Positions 50,875 through 60,069 of a stretch of DNA of 64,000 bases are shown here, piece after piece. The stretch's first letter is position 1. Each line of letters begins with the position of its first letter. The DNA comes from Pseudomonas putida (lineage in GTDB: Bacteria > Pseudomonadota > Gammaproteobacteria > Pseudomonadales > Pseudomonadaceae). The notes under the pieces are model-generated. The model saw only the letters and a program-made list of their open reading frames with translations. It was not told the DNA's origin and did not search any database. Both the position numbers and the translations under genes were made by a program. The stretch is from the NCBI RefSeq assembly GCF_030159595.1, contig NZ_BSKJ01000010.1, positions 124,001 through 188,000 on the forward strand, written 5' to 3'.

Positions 50875-50937
50875 GAAGCAGCTCCAAGCTACGAGCCTCA
50901 AGCTTCAAGCAAAGTCGCGCCGCTTTCAACTTGCCGC

Positions 50938-51405
50938 TCAGTTACTGCCAAACATCTTCGCGGCGCGGGCACGAATTTCGTCGGGGGTGAGGTCCTCTTT
51001 ATGGGTGGAGACGAACCAGATATTGCCGAACGGGTCTTTCAGGGTGCCGCTGCGGTCGCCGTAGAACTGGTCCGTCAACGGATGCAACTGGGTGCCGCCG
51101 GCCGCCAATGCTTGGGCGTAGACCTTGTCGCAGTCCTCGACATACAGGTGCAGGCCCACGCCTGTGCCGCTGAGTTTCTGGCTGGCGGTCAGGCCGCCTT
51201 CCATGTCGCAAGGGTCGCCCAGCATCAGCGATGAATCACCGATTTTCAGCTCGGCATGGCCCACACGGCCACCTGGCGCATCGAGGCGGAACATCTCGAC
51301 CGCACCAAAGGCCTGCTTGTAGAACTCGATGGCCTTGGCGGCGTCGTTGATGGCCAGGTACGGGGTAATGCTGTGCTGGCCTTCGGGGATGGGTTTGGCT
51401 GCCAT
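50938..51405 (-). CDS. VOC (glyoxalase/PhnB-like) family protein
   Basis: 155 residues. The opening HSITPYLAINDAAKAIEFYKQAFGAVEMFRL and the closing GDRSGTLKDPFGNIWFVSTHKEDLTPDEI are the PhnB-type vicinal oxygen chelate signature. Metal ligands H in GRVGHAELKIGDSSLML and E/H partners are consistent with a beta-alpha-beta-beta-beta module dimer. Start 51405 has GAAGGAGAG just upstream. Substrate unknown; such proteins are often glyoxalase-like or resistance-related. Confidence 0.85.
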   Translation of the reverse strand: MAAKPIPEGQHSITPYLAINDAAKAIEFYKQAFGAVEMFRLDAPGGRVGHAELKIGDSSLMLGDPCDMEGGLTASQKLSGTGVGLHLYVEDCDKVYAQALAAGGTQLHPLTDQFYGDRSGTLKDPFGNIWFVSTHKEDLTPDEIRARAAKMFGSN

Positions 51406-51515
51406 GTTCGACTCTCCTTCGCAGTGGGCGCCGGAGGGCGCCCTGTTGCTTAGAGTCGTTTGCACCGATGGAAAATCGACAAGGGCGCTAGATCGATTTC
51501 CTATAAGCGCGGCCG

Positions 51516-53135
51516 TCAGAAGATGTAGTCGGTGGTCAGGAAGCTCGACTGGCGGTTGCGGATGATTTCGCTGATCAGCTCCTTGTTGGCCTCCTGGAAG
51601 CGGGTGGCGACCAGGGTGCGGATGGAGAACACACGCAAGGCGTCATGCACCGACAGGGTGCCTTCGGCGCTGTTCTTGCGGCCGTTGAACGGGTAGGTGT
51701 CCGGGCCACGTTGGCACTGGGCGTTGATGTTGATGCGCCCGACCTGGTTGGCGAAGGTGTCGACCAGGCTGCCGATGGTTGCCGGGTCGTTGCCGAACAG
51801 GCTCAGTTGCTGGCCGTAATCGGAGTCCAGCACATAGTTGATGACGGTTTGCAGGTCGCGGTAGGGCACGACGGGTACCAGGGGGCCGAACTGCTCTTCG
51901 TGGTATACCCGCATTTGCTGATTAACCGGGTACAGCAAGGCCGGGTAGAAGAATGAGCCGCGGCTCTGCCCGCCACCTTCGTTGAGCACGCGTGCGCCCT
52001 TGGCAGTGGCATCGGCCACCAGGCCGTCGAGGTAGTCGACCTTGCCAGGCTCAGGCAACGGTGTCAGTGCTACGCCTGGCTCCCACGGCATGCCGGGTTT
52101 GAGCGCGGCCAGTTTGCGCTGGAACTTGTCGAGGAAGGCGTCGACCACATCCTCGTGGACAAACAGGATTTTCAGTGCCGTGCAGCGCTGGCCGTTGAAC
52201 GACAGCGCACCGGTCACCGCCTCTTCGACGGCGTTGTCGAGGTCGACCTGGGGCAGCACGATACCCGGGTTCTTGGCATCCAGCCCCAGTGCGGCGCGCA
52301 GGCGGTGTGGGCGTGGGTGCAGTTTTTTCAGGTCGCTGGCGGCCTTGTGCGTACCGATGAAGGCGAACACATCGACGTTGCCGCTGGCCATCAGCGCGCT
52401 CACCGTTTCCCGGCCGCGGCCATAGATGACGTTGATCACTCCGGGCGGGAAGCTGTCACGGAAGGCTTCGAGCAACGGGCGGATCAACAACACACCGAAC
52501 TTGGCCGGCTTGAACACCACGGTATTGCCCATGATCAGTGCGGGGATCAGCGTGGTGAATGTTTCGTTGAGCGGGTAGTTGTAGGGCCCCATGCACAGGG
52601 CGACACCCAGCGGCGCCCGGCGGATCTGGCCCAACGTGCCTTGTTCAAGCTCGAAGCGGCTGGAGCGGCGGTCGAGGTCCTTGAGGGCGTTGATGGTGTC
52701 GACGATGTAGTCGCAGGTGCGGTCGAATTCCTTTTCCGAATCCTTGAGGTTCTTGCCGATCTCCCACATCAGCAGTTTCACCACGGCCTGGCGCTGCTCT
52801 CGCATGCGCGCCAGGAAGGTTTCGACGTGCTGGATGCGCTCGGCCACGCGCATGTTCGGCCAGGCGCCACGGCCCTTGTCGTAGGCCTGTACGGCAGCGT
52901 CGAGCGCGGTAAGGGCGGTGTCGGCATCGAGCAGTGGGGCGCTGCCCAGCACCACTTGGCGTTCTTCGCCGCCTTCCTTGAGCCAGACCGGGCTGCGCAC
53001 CGTGGCCAAGGGCCCGTCCCAGCGCCTGAGCTCGCCGTTCACCAGGTAATCACGTTGTTCCAGGGGGGCTTCCAGGCGCCAGGTTTCCGGGATGCTTTCG
53101 GCGCTGGGGAAGAGTGAATCGAGCAGACGGTCCAT
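51516..53135 (-). CDS. NADP-dependent glyceraldehyde-3-phosphate dehydrogenase (GapN-like ALDH)
   Basis: 539 residues, ALDH superfamily. The catalytic cysteine lies in SFNGQRCTALKILF, the NAD(P) loop is FAFIGTHKAA, and the substrate pocket YPFNGRKNSAEGTLS and CQRGPDTYPF fits non-phosphorylating GAPDH. It would oxidise glyceraldehyde-3-phosphate directly to 3-phosphoglycerate with NADP+. Family placement is strong; the precise substrate is an inference from the GapN-like C-terminus. Confidence 0.8.
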   Translation of the reverse strand: MDRLLDSLFPSAESIPETWRLEAPLEQRDYLVNGELRRWDGPLATVRSPVWLKEGGEERQVVLGSAPLLDADTALTALDAAVQAYDKGRGAWPNMRVAERIQHVETFLARMREQRQAVVKLLMWEIGKNLKDSEKEFDRTCDYIVDTINALKDLDRRSSRFELEQGTLGQIRRAPLGVALCMGPYNYPLNETFTTLIPALIMGNTVVFKPAKFGVLLIRPLLEAFRDSFPPGVINVIYGRGRETVSALMASGNVDVFAFIGTHKAASDLKKLHPRPHRLRAALGLDAKNPGIVLPQVDLDNAVEEAVTGALSFNGQRCTALKILFVHEDVVDAFLDKFQRKLAALKPGMPWEPGVALTPLPEPGKVDYLDGLVADATAKGARVLNEGGGQSRGSFFYPALLYPVNQQMRVYHEEQFGPLVPVVPYRDLQTVINYVLDSDYGQQLSLFGNDPATIGSLVDTFANQVGRININAQCQRGPDTYPFNGRKNSAEGTLSVHDALRVFSIRTLVATRFQEANKELISEIIRNRQSSFLTTDYIF

Positions 53136-53592
53136 GGGTACTGCACCTCACATAGCGGGACGGGTTTCAAGCCGGGTGAATCGCTTCAGCTTCGAGCATG
53201 CACCGGCTGCCGAAAAAACACCAGTCTGGCTCAACATGGCCCCTGGTGCTCGTCGAGAGGGCGCTTTGTACCTCAAGGGTTGTTATGCAAAGAAGGCATC
53301 AAGGATTATCGATTGATAGCGAAGTGATAATTGCCGCGGCGCTTGTTGGGCATGGTTATAGCAAAGTGCGTGTCGGGTATCGATTTCATGCAGGAATTCT
53401 GACGCCATGAAACTTGATCTAAAGTTAGCGGGGAGCCGCTTGCCAAAGCGTTTGCAGGCATCTTAAATTGTTACTGAATGTGATAAAGAAGTTTAAGGCC
53501 ACACTATAAAAAACAAAGCGTTAGGTGTTTTTGCTGATTGTTTCTCTTTTTCCGATAGACCATAGAGCACTTCAAAGGACGTCGAAGAAGAA
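53136..53592. other. 457-bp intergenic region, AT-richer, promoter area of the surface-modification pair
   Basis: No gene is supported. The right half (53320-53590) is clearly more AT-rich than the window average and includes TAAATTGTTACTG, runs of A and a CTTTTTCCGATAG segment that could contain promoters. No recognised operator or riboswitch was seen. A GAAGAAG stretch precedes the next start at 53593. Confidence 0.5.
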
Positions 53593-54747
53593 ATGAAAGA
53601 GACCTTGACGGCGGTGGCGCGAAAACTCCTGTCGCCCTCCATGCGCTACGAAATGAGGCTGCTGGCCAGCAAGGTGCGTGAAATGATGGCGCGTGCCTGT
53701 TTCTGGCGTTGGGAAGTTGCCAGGTTCCGGATGCAGCAGGAAAGCCCGTACGAAATCCTTTACATAGGGCGCAAGCAGCAACGGGAAATGGCCAAGCTGC
53801 TGATCGGCGGCAAGGGCCAGGGCAGCGCGTCGATCGTGGAGGGTGCAAGCGCGACTGCGACGGCCAACCATGTTGTGGTGATCAGCGAAATGCCGACGTC
53901 GGGCGCGTTGTCGGTGCCACATTACCTGAGTGCCGTGGTTCCGCTGGGGCGCCCGCTGGAAGACATCACGGCCCGCTACGACAGCGAACTGCGTCGCAGC
54001 ATCCGCAAGAACCGCCCGCTTTACCAGATGCGCCAAACCCTCTCGGACGACGAGATCGCCATGGCTGACCGGGACCTGTTGCGCCCCTATGCCACGGCCA
54101 GGCAAGGCATTCACGCTGCACAGTTCCCTACAGAAGAAGTGTTCCGGATTGCCAAGAGCGTTGGCCGGCTCGACCTGATTACCTTGGGCGATGAGGTGAT
54201 TGGCTGCCACTTGGGGTGCGAAGTGGTGCGCGGCGGCAAACGCTACTGGAGCACGTTGCGCTTTGGCTATTGCGAAGCGGTGTTTTCCGATGCCAAGAAG
54301 CTGCGTGAGGTGAACTCCATCACCACGTTCATGGCCCTTGAGTGGGCGCTGGAACAGGGCTTCGATTATTACGACATTGGCCTGTGCCTGGCGCGGCCAG
54401 ATGACGGGTTGCTGAAATGGAAGCGCCGCCGCGGCGGCGATATCGATTCGCTGGGCAACCATGCCTACCTGTTCGTTCGCTTGCCCAAGGCCGGCACGGC
54501 GAAGTTCTTGTGGGACACGCCGATGTTCGCGGTCGAAGGTGACAAGCTCACGTTGCACTTGGGATTGCCCGAGGGGCCGAGTGAAGAAGAGTTCGCCAGC
54601 CGCTACCACGAAATGGTGTTTGGCGGCCTACACAAGATTTACCTCTATGGCGGCACCGGCACGGGCGAACCGTTCGTGGAAGCGTTGCGCACCCGGTATG
54701 CCAACCTGCAGTCCCCCCCGGCGATGGAAAGGGTGATGTCCAGCTGA
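53593..54747 (+). CDS. GNAT/BioF2-like acetyltransferase (FemAB-type fold)
   Basis: 384 residues, cytoplasmic. The centre, about 120-300, reads as a GNAT_acetyltransferase_6/BioF2-like domain: RYDSELRRSIRKNRPLYQ, LITLGDEVIGCHLGCEVVRGGKRYWSTLRFGY and the downstream ALEWALEQGFDYYDIGLC, where FemAB-like proteins bind acyl donor. Such enzymes often modify cell-surface glycans. It is followed 73 bp later by a GT61 glycosyltransferase, so a joint role in surface polysaccharide decoration is likely. Acceptor unknown. Confidence 0.7.
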   Translation: MKETLTAVARKLLSPSMRYEMRLLASKVREMMARACFWRWEVARFRMQQESPYEILYIGRKQQREMAKLLIGGKGQGSASIVEGASATATANHVVVISEMPTSGALSVPHYLSAVVPLGRPLEDITARYDSELRRSIRKNRPLYQMRQTLSDDEIAMADRDLLRPYATARQGIHAAQFPTEEVFRIAKSVGRLDLITLGDEVIGCHLGCEVVRGGKRYWSTLRFGYCEAVFSDAKKLREVNSITTFMALEWALEQGFDYYDIGLCLARPDDGLLKWKRRRGGDIDSLGNHAYLFVRLPKAGTAKFLWDTPMFAVEGDKLTLHLGLPEGPSEEEFASRYHEMVFGGLHKIYLYGGTGTGEPFVEALRTRYANLQSPPAMERVMSS

Positions 54748-54820
54748 GTGTTTGCCTGGATTGCGTTGAAAGGGCGTCGCGTGTCCGGTTTTTGACTTCG
54801 TTACCAAGGGAGGACGCTTC

Positions 54821-55939
54821 ATGGGAAGCGACATCTCGCAGTTCAGTGCATCGCCTGCAGCCAAGCCGCACACCTGGACACTGGCTGCCTACCGCTACAT
54901 GGCGCGCAAGCGCTTGGGCAAAAGCACGGCCATTGACCTCAAGAGCATGGCGACCAAGAGCTGGGACATTGCCCCGGGCGAGGCCACGGTGTCGCCACCG
55001 GCCATCTACCTGCCCGGCCAGCTGGAGCGGGTGACGGGCTGGGAGGGCAAGCGCTTTTACCCCTACGTCCACCCTGCGCGCACGATGGAGGGCGGCATCA
55101 GCATGCTGCAAGGGCCAACCCGGGGCTATCTGATCAAGAATGTGTGGCTGATCGATGGGGCGTTGTACAAGGGCAAGGCCAGCCATTGGTTGTCACTCAA
55201 GCCCAGCACCTTTCCGGGCATCATCGTGGACAACGAAATTGATCGTGCAGCCATTTATTGCACGCAAAACGGCAATTCCTGGTTCGGTACCTGGCTGATG
55301 GAAGATTGCCCGACCTATGCGCTGGCTTGCAACGAGGGCGTCCCGGTGACCACCGCACCCTCTGCCAAGTACCCGTTGTTTACCCAGGCGCCCGCCTATG
55401 AAGACTGGCTGGATATGAAGCCGCTGCGCTTGCGCAGTGCGTTTTTCCGTGAGCTGGTGCTGTTCGACGACCAGAGCAACAACCGCAGCCGGCACGCCCG
55501 CTACCGGGCCATGGGGGACAAGCTGCTGTCGCATGTGCCGCATGCCCCACACCCGGGTGTGTTCCTGCTGCGGGGCGGTGATGGCGACCTGCGTCTGCTG
55601 CGCAATGAGCTGGAGCTTGCCGAACACTTGCGGGTTACGCGTGGTTTTCGCGTGGTCAACCCGCTCAAGTCTGACGTGCCGAGCATTGTCGCAGCCTGTG
55701 CCGGGGCAAAAGTGGTCATTGGCGTGGAGGGTAGCCAACTGGTGCATGGCGTGAATGTGCTGCAGCCAGGCGCTAGCCTGCTGACCTTGCAGCCGCCTGA
55801 CCGGTTTGTCAGCTACTACAAATACCTGACGGACCGCGACCACCAGTATTTCGGCTTTGTGGTCGGGATACCGGAGGGTGATGGTTTTCGGATCGATATC
55901 GGTGAAGTGGAGCGGACGCTGGATCTGTTTGCGCGATAA
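54821..55939 (+). CDS. Glycosyltransferase family 61 (DUF563) protein
   Basis: 372 residues. The C-terminal half carries the GT61 signature VFLLRGGDGDLRLLRNELELAEHL...FRVVNPLKSDVPSIVAACAGAKVVIGVEGSQLVHGVNVLQPGASLLTLQPPDR. The motif R-R/G-N and the GxEGSQLVH catalytic-like loop are conserved in the family. It transfers a sugar to an unknown surface or secreted acceptor. AAGGGAGG lies before ATG 54821. Pairs with the upstream acetyltransferase. Confidence 0.82.
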   Translation: MGSDISQFSASPAAKPHTWTLAAYRYMARKRLGKSTAIDLKSMATKSWDIAPGEATVSPPAIYLPGQLERVTGWEGKRFYPYVHPARTMEGGISMLQGPTRGYLIKNVWLIDGALYKGKASHWLSLKPSTFPGIIVDNEIDRAAIYCTQNGNSWFGTWLMEDCPTYALACNEGVPVTTAPSAKYPLFTQAPAYEDWLDMKPLRLRSAFFRELVLFDDQSNNRSRHARYRAMGDKLLSHVPHAPHPGVFLLRGGDGDLRLLRNELELAEHLRVTRGFRVVNPLKSDVPSIVAACAGAKVVIGVEGSQLVHGVNVLQPGASLLTLQPPDRFVSYYKYLTDRDHQYFGFVVGIPEGDGFRIDIGEVERTLDLFAR

Positions 55940-55981
55940 GCGTGTAGTATCGGGGCATTTCAGCAACGCGTGGGCGAGGGG

Positions 55982-56770
55982 ATGATCGAGGTTTCGCGGT
56001 TCTGGCGTGACCCTGTCCTGCCCTTTGTCGAGGCCCGGCTGGTGGGGGACGGGCGGCAGGTGTGCTACGCCGCGCACTCCCATGAGAGCTTTTCAATCGG
56101 CGTGATCACCGGTGGACGAAGCACCTACCTGAACGGTGAGTTGCGCATTGAGGTAGGGGCTGGTAGCACGGTGCTGATGAACCCTGGTGTTGTGCATACC
56201 TGCAACCCCATCGACGGTGAGCCCTGGTCTTACCTGATGCTCTTCGTCGACCTGCCCTGGTTACAGGCGCAAGGCTTTGAATTGCCGACGCAGACCTGGA
56301 GTGCCTCGCCTGCTTTGTACCAACGGTTATTGCAGACGTTTGCTGACCTGTTCGATGCCGGTGTGTCTGATCGGGAGGGCCGCCTGGCCGCCTTGTTCGA
56401 CTCATTGCCGGGCTTTCTCGGCGCCAACGCCCGTGTGAGTGACGAGGGCAACCCACGGGTGGACGCGGCGGCAGCGTTCATACGCGCTCATCGCAGCGAC
56501 CCGTTGAGCCTGGAAGATATCTGCACCGCGTGCGGCCTGTCGCGCGCCTACCTGATTCGTGCCTTCCGCCAACAGTACGGGCTGACACCGCATGGCTACC
56601 TGCTCGACCAGCGCGTTCAGCTGGCCCGGGCGCAATTGCGTCAGGGGCGGTCGATTGCAGAGGTCGCGCAGAACGCCGGGTTTGCTGACCAGGCGCACTT
56701 GCAGCGGGCTTTCAAAAAGCATCTGGCTGCGACGCCGGGTCATTACCGCAATGCCGCTGGCGTCAGATGA
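55982..56770 (+). CDS. AraC-family transcriptional regulator
   Basis: 262 residues: an N-terminal cupin-like ligand domain (about 5-150; HSHESFSIGVITGGRSTYLNGELRIEVGAGSTVLMNPGVVHTCNP) and the two C-terminal helix-turn-helices (SLEDICTACGLSRAYLIRAFRQQYGLTPHGYLLDQRVQLARAQLRQGRSIAEVAQNAGFADQAHLQRAFKKHLAATPGHYR). The start is uncertain: GTG 55970 is an alternative, as ATG 55982 has its GAGGG almost touching. Its 3' end overlaps the LysE gene by 8 bp on the other strand, a common regulator-exporter pairing. Confidence 0.9.
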   Translation: MIEVSRFWRDPVLPFVEARLVGDGRQVCYAAHSHESFSIGVITGGRSTYLNGELRIEVGAGSTVLMNPGVVHTCNPIDGEPWSYLMLFVDLPWLQAQGFELPTQTWSASPALYQRLLQTFADLFDAGVSDREGRLAALFDSLPGFLGANARVSDEGNPRVDAAAAFIRAHRSDPLSLEDICTACGLSRAYLIRAFRQQYGLTPHGYLLDQRVQLARAQLRQGRSIAEVAQNAGFADQAHLQRAFKKHLAATPGHYRNAAGVR

Positions 56771-57344
56771 CCAGGTAGGCAGCACTGCCCACCAGCAACA
56801 CCGCCAACCCTCGGTTGAGCAAGCGCAAGTGCCGTGGGTTGCTCAGGTACTGGCGAATCACGCTGCCGGCCCATGCCCAACTGGCCACCGAAATGAAACA
56901 GATCGGCCCGTAGATCCAGGTGAACAACCACAGCAAGTGCTGCTCACCGCTGGTGTACGCGCCGACCCCGGCCACTGCCGCCAGCCAGGCCTTGGGGTTC
57001 AGCCATTGCATCGCCGCGCCTTGCCAGGCCGAGGGGGCGGGTGTTGAGTGCGTGCCCGTCAGTTGGCCGTCGTCGCGGGCAAGTTTCCACGCCATGTACA
57101 ACAGAAACGTGACCCCACCCCAGTGCAGGAGCATGCCCAACAGCGGCCAGCGCAGCAGCAGTTGATGCAGGCCCAGCCCGACCAGCACCAACAACAGGCA
57201 GAAGCCCAGCGTGGCGCCGGCCACATGTGCAAGGCTGGCGCGTAAGCCATGGTTGGCGCCGCTGCTCAGGGCAACGATATTGACCGGGCCGGGGGAAATT
57301 GACGCCGCGAGTGCGAAAGCGGCCATGGACAGGGAAAGGCTCAT
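56763..57344 (-). CDS. LysE-family amino acid/metabolite exporter
   Basis: 193 residues, five to six membrane helices. The N-terminal signature ASISPGPVNIVALSSGANHGLRASLAHVAGATLG and the later QWLNPKAWLAAVAGVGAY are typical of LysE/RhtB exporters. ATG 57344 (MSLSLSMAAF) gives the usual family start; an in-frame ATG at 57374 is possible. Likely controlled by the adjacent AraC regulator. Substrate unknown. Confidence 0.9.
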   Translation of the reverse strand: MSLSLSMAAFALAASISPGPVNIVALSSGANHGLRASLAHVAGATLGFCLLLVLVGLGLHQLLLRWPLLGMLLHWGGVTFLLYMAWKLARDDGQLTGTHSTPAPSAWQGAAMQWLNPKAWLAAVAGVGAYTSGEQHLLWLFTWIYGPICFISVASWAWAGSVIRQYLSNPRHLRLLNRGLAVLLVGSAAYLVI

Positions 57345-57614
57345 GAGAAAGATCCGGGGTGTGGGAGGAACCATGATTTTCAGCAGTTGGCTGTCGAGGG
57401 TATTGAAGAAAAGTACCCACAAAATGCAGCCCCACACCCGTTACAGGTTTTGTAATAGTTTTGCGCTATCAGAGAAACCAGCTGTGCTTGTAGGATCATT
57501 TCCCCAATTTGTTAATAAGGTCTATATGAGCACCTTCGCGGAGCCCCCCAGTCCCCGGCCGTTCAGGCCATCCTTCCCCCGTCCTCGTGACGCGTCTCTT
57601 GTGAGTACCCGCTA

Positions 57615-59186
57615 ATGGAATGGCTAGCCGACCCCACGGCCTGGCTGGGCCTGTTGACGCTTATCGTCCTCGAGCTGGTGCTGGGTATCGACAACCTGGT
57701 GTTCATCGCCATCCTGGCAGACAAACTGCCACCGCATCAGCGCGACCGCGCACGGGTGATTGGTCTGAGCCTGGCATTGATCATGCGCCTGGGCCTGTTG
57801 GCCAGTATCTCGTGGATGGTCACCCTGACCGCGCCGCTGTTCGAGGTGTTCGAAAAGAGCTTCTCTGGCCGTGACCTGATCATGCTGTTTGGTGGTGTGT
57901 TCCTGCTGTTCAAGGCCACCATGGAGCTGCATGAACGCCTGGAAGGCCATGTGACCCAGGCCAGTGGCACGGTGCGCCATGCTGCGTTCTGGCCGATCGT
58001 GGCGCAGATCGTGGTGCTTGACGCGGTATTTTCGCTGGACGCGGTCATTACCGCAGTGGGCATGGTCGAGCAACTGTCGGTGATGATGATCGCGGTGGTC
58101 TTCTCCATCGGTATCATGATCGTTGCCAGCAAGCCGCTGACCCGCTTCGTCAATGCCCACCCCACGGTGATCATGCTGTGCCTGGGCTTCCTGATGATGA
58201 TCGGCTTCAGCCTGACCGCCGAAGGCCTGGGCTTCCATATCCCGAAAGGCTACCTGTACGCGGCTATCGGCTTCTCGATCCTGATCGAGTTGTTCAACCA
58301 GTTGGCCAGGGCCCGCCGCAAGCGCAGTTTGCAGCAGCATCAGCCGTTGCGTGAGCGTACTGCCCATGCCGTGCTGCGCCTGCTGGGTGGCCGCCGTGTC
58401 GAGGCTGATGAAGTGGGCGAGGAAATCGCTGACCTGGTCGAGGGTGGTGAGGAGCAGGTGCTGTTCGATCGCCGCGAGCGGGTGATGATCAGTGGCGTAC
58501 TGAACCTGGCCGAGCGGCCGATCCGTACGGTGATGACTGCACGTGCCGAGGTCGACATGATCGACTTGTCGCAACCGGCCGACGCCATTACCCAGGCCCT
58601 GGCCAACTCGCCCTACTCGCGCCTGCCGCTGATCCGCGATGGCCGTGTCGACGAGCCACTGGGCTTCGTGCACAAGAAGGAGCTGCTGAAGGAGTTGTTG
58701 TCGGGCAGCCAGCCGGACCTGGAAAGCATGGCCAGGGCGCCGTTGAACCTGCTGGAGAGCTTCAGCATCCTCAACGCCCTGGAGCAGATGCGTGGTCAGT
58801 CGACCCACATCGCCTTCGTGGTCAACGAGTTCGGTGACTTCACCGGCTTGCTGACCATGACCGACATCCTTGAGTCGATTGCCGGCGAACTGCCGGATGC
58901 CAGCGAGGTTGAAGGCCCCGGGATCGTCCAGGAGGGTGAGGGCTTTGTGGTCAGTGGTGCACTGAACCTGAGCCAGGTACAGGCGCGTACCGGTTTCAGT
59001 GCCCGTGCTACCGAGGATTACCAGACCCTCGCGGGCCTGGTGATGAGCCTGCTCGACCGCCTGCCGATGGTGGGTGACCGCCTGGCCTGGAATGGCTGGA
59101 CGCTGACCGTGGAAGCGGTTGAAGAGCGACGGGTGCGCCAGGTTCGGCTTATACCGAACGACGACGTTGACGCAGCAGGTGCTTGA
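57615..59186 (+). CDS. TerC/CorC fusion membrane protein (YegH/YoaE family)
   Basis: 523 residues: seven-helix TerC domain (about 1-240) with the acidic motifs LELVLGIDNLVFI and VVLDAVFSLDAVITAVGMVE that bind metal ions. Two CBS domains follow (VMTARAEVDMIDLSQPADAITQAL and THIAFVVNEFGDFTGLLTMTDILESIAGE), then a CorC_HlyC C-terminal domain. Members are linked to Mn or other metal export and to membrane-protein metalation. The 270-bp upstream region between it and the LysE gene is AT-rich; no yybP-ykoY-type riboswitch was recognised. No clear ribosome site precedes the ATG. Confidence 0.9.
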   Translation: MEWLADPTAWLGLLTLIVLELVLGIDNLVFIAILADKLPPHQRDRARVIGLSLALIMRLGLLASISWMVTLTAPLFEVFEKSFSGRDLIMLFGGVFLLFKATMELHERLEGHVTQASGTVRHAAFWPIVAQIVVLDAVFSLDAVITAVGMVEQLSVMMIAVVFSIGIMIVASKPLTRFVNAHPTVIMLCLGFLMMIGFSLTAEGLGFHIPKGYLYAAIGFSILIELFNQLARARRKRSLQQHQPLRERTAHAVLRLLGGRRVEADEVGEEIADLVEGGEEQVLFDRRERVMISGVLNLAERPIRTVMTARAEVDMIDLSQPADAITQALANSPYSRLPLIRDGRVDEPLGFVHKKELLKELLSGSQPDLESMARAPLNLLESFSILNALEQMRGQSTHIAFVVNEFGDFTGLLTMTDILESIAGELPDASEVEGPGIVQEGEGFVVSGALNLSQVQARTGFSARATEDYQTLAGLVMSLLDRLPMVGDRLAWNGWTLTVEAVEERRVRQVRLIPNDDVDAAGA

Positions 59187-60036
59187 AGCCCTCGAGCACC
59201 AGTACCAGCACCGCGGCCCAGATCGGCAGGTAGGTCAGCCACTGATCCGGGCCGATGGTTTCGCCCAGCAGCAACGCCACGCCCACCAGCAACACGGGCT
59301 CGACGTAGCTCAGCAGGCCGAACAGGCTGAACGGTAGCAAGCGGCTGGCCAGCACATAGGCAATCAGGGCCGAGGCGCTGATTGCCCCAAGGATCGGGAT
59401 CAATGCATACAGCCCAGAGTGGGCTTGCAGGTCGGCGCTGGAAAGCGGGCCCTGGATAACGAAGTACAACGCCCACGGCAGCAGCAGACACATGTCGCAC
59501 CACAGGCCGCCCAAGTGGTCGGTGCGGCAGCGCCGGCGCAGGACGAAGTAGATCGGGTAACCGATCGTCACCAACAGGGTTTCCCAGGCAAAACTGCCAT
59601 TTTGGTACAGCTCGTGGCCCACGCCCAGCGCGGCACAGGCCACCGCCACCTTCTGCAGGCGCGACAAGCGCTCGCCATACACCAGCCGCCCGGTCAGGAC
59701 CATGGCCAGTGGCAGCAGAAAGTAGCCCATCGACACCTCCAGGCTGCGCCCGTGCAGGGGCGCCCAGAGGAACAGCCACAACTGCACGCCCATCAGCCAC
59801 GACGTACCGACCATGCCCAGCAACAGCACCGGGGTGCGTTTTACCCGGGCCAGCAGCTCGCCCACCCGTTTCCAGTCCTTCGAGACAAGCATGAACAAGG
59901 TGAGGCAGGGCAGCGTCAGCAAGGTGCGCCAGCCAAAGATCTCTTCGCCATCAAGTGGCGTGAGCAGCGAGGTATAGAAATACATCACAGCGAACAGACA
60001 GGACGCCATGACCGATGAAACAATGCCTTTTGACAC
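59149..60036 (-). CDS. rarD: RarD, EamA/DMT superfamily permease
   Basis: 295 residues with ten predicted helices. It opens like RarD (KGIVSSVMASCLFAVMYFYTSLLTPLDGEEIFGWRTLLTLPCLTLF) and has the RarD-like YVLRRRCRT and LGYFLLPLAMVLTGRLVYGERLS features. The start is GTG at 60036 with GAGG before it. Its 3' end overlaps the TerC gene by 38 bp tail-to-tail. It follows the EAL gene by 33 bp and may be co-transcribed. Substrate unknown. Confidence 0.87.
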   Translation of the reverse strand: MSKGIVSSVMASCLFAVMYFYTSLLTPLDGEEIFGWRTLLTLPCLTLFMLVSKDWKRVGELLARVKRTPVLLLGMVGTSWLMGVQLWLFLWAPLHGRSLEVSMGYFLLPLAMVLTGRLVYGERLSRLQKVAVACAALGVGHELYQNGSFAWETLLVTIGYPIYFVLRRRCRTDHLGGLWCDMCLLLPWALYFVIQGPLSSADLQAHSGLYALIPILGAISASALIAYVLASRLLPFSLFGLLSYVEPVLLVGVALLLGETIGPDQWLTYLPIWAAVLVLVLEGFKHLLRQRRRSV

Positions 60037-60069
60037 AAGTGCCTCGAATAGGGGAGTTGAGCGGGTGGA

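Noticed and set aside
53400..53470. Sigma-28 flagellar promoter upstream of the acetyltransferase gene (CTAAAGTTAG)
   Set aside because: The -35-like block is there, but no GCCGATAA-type -10 lies at the right distance.
57345..57614. Manganese (yybP-ykoY) riboswitch before the TerC gene
   Set aside because: TerC genes often have one, but the conserved loop sequences could not be found.
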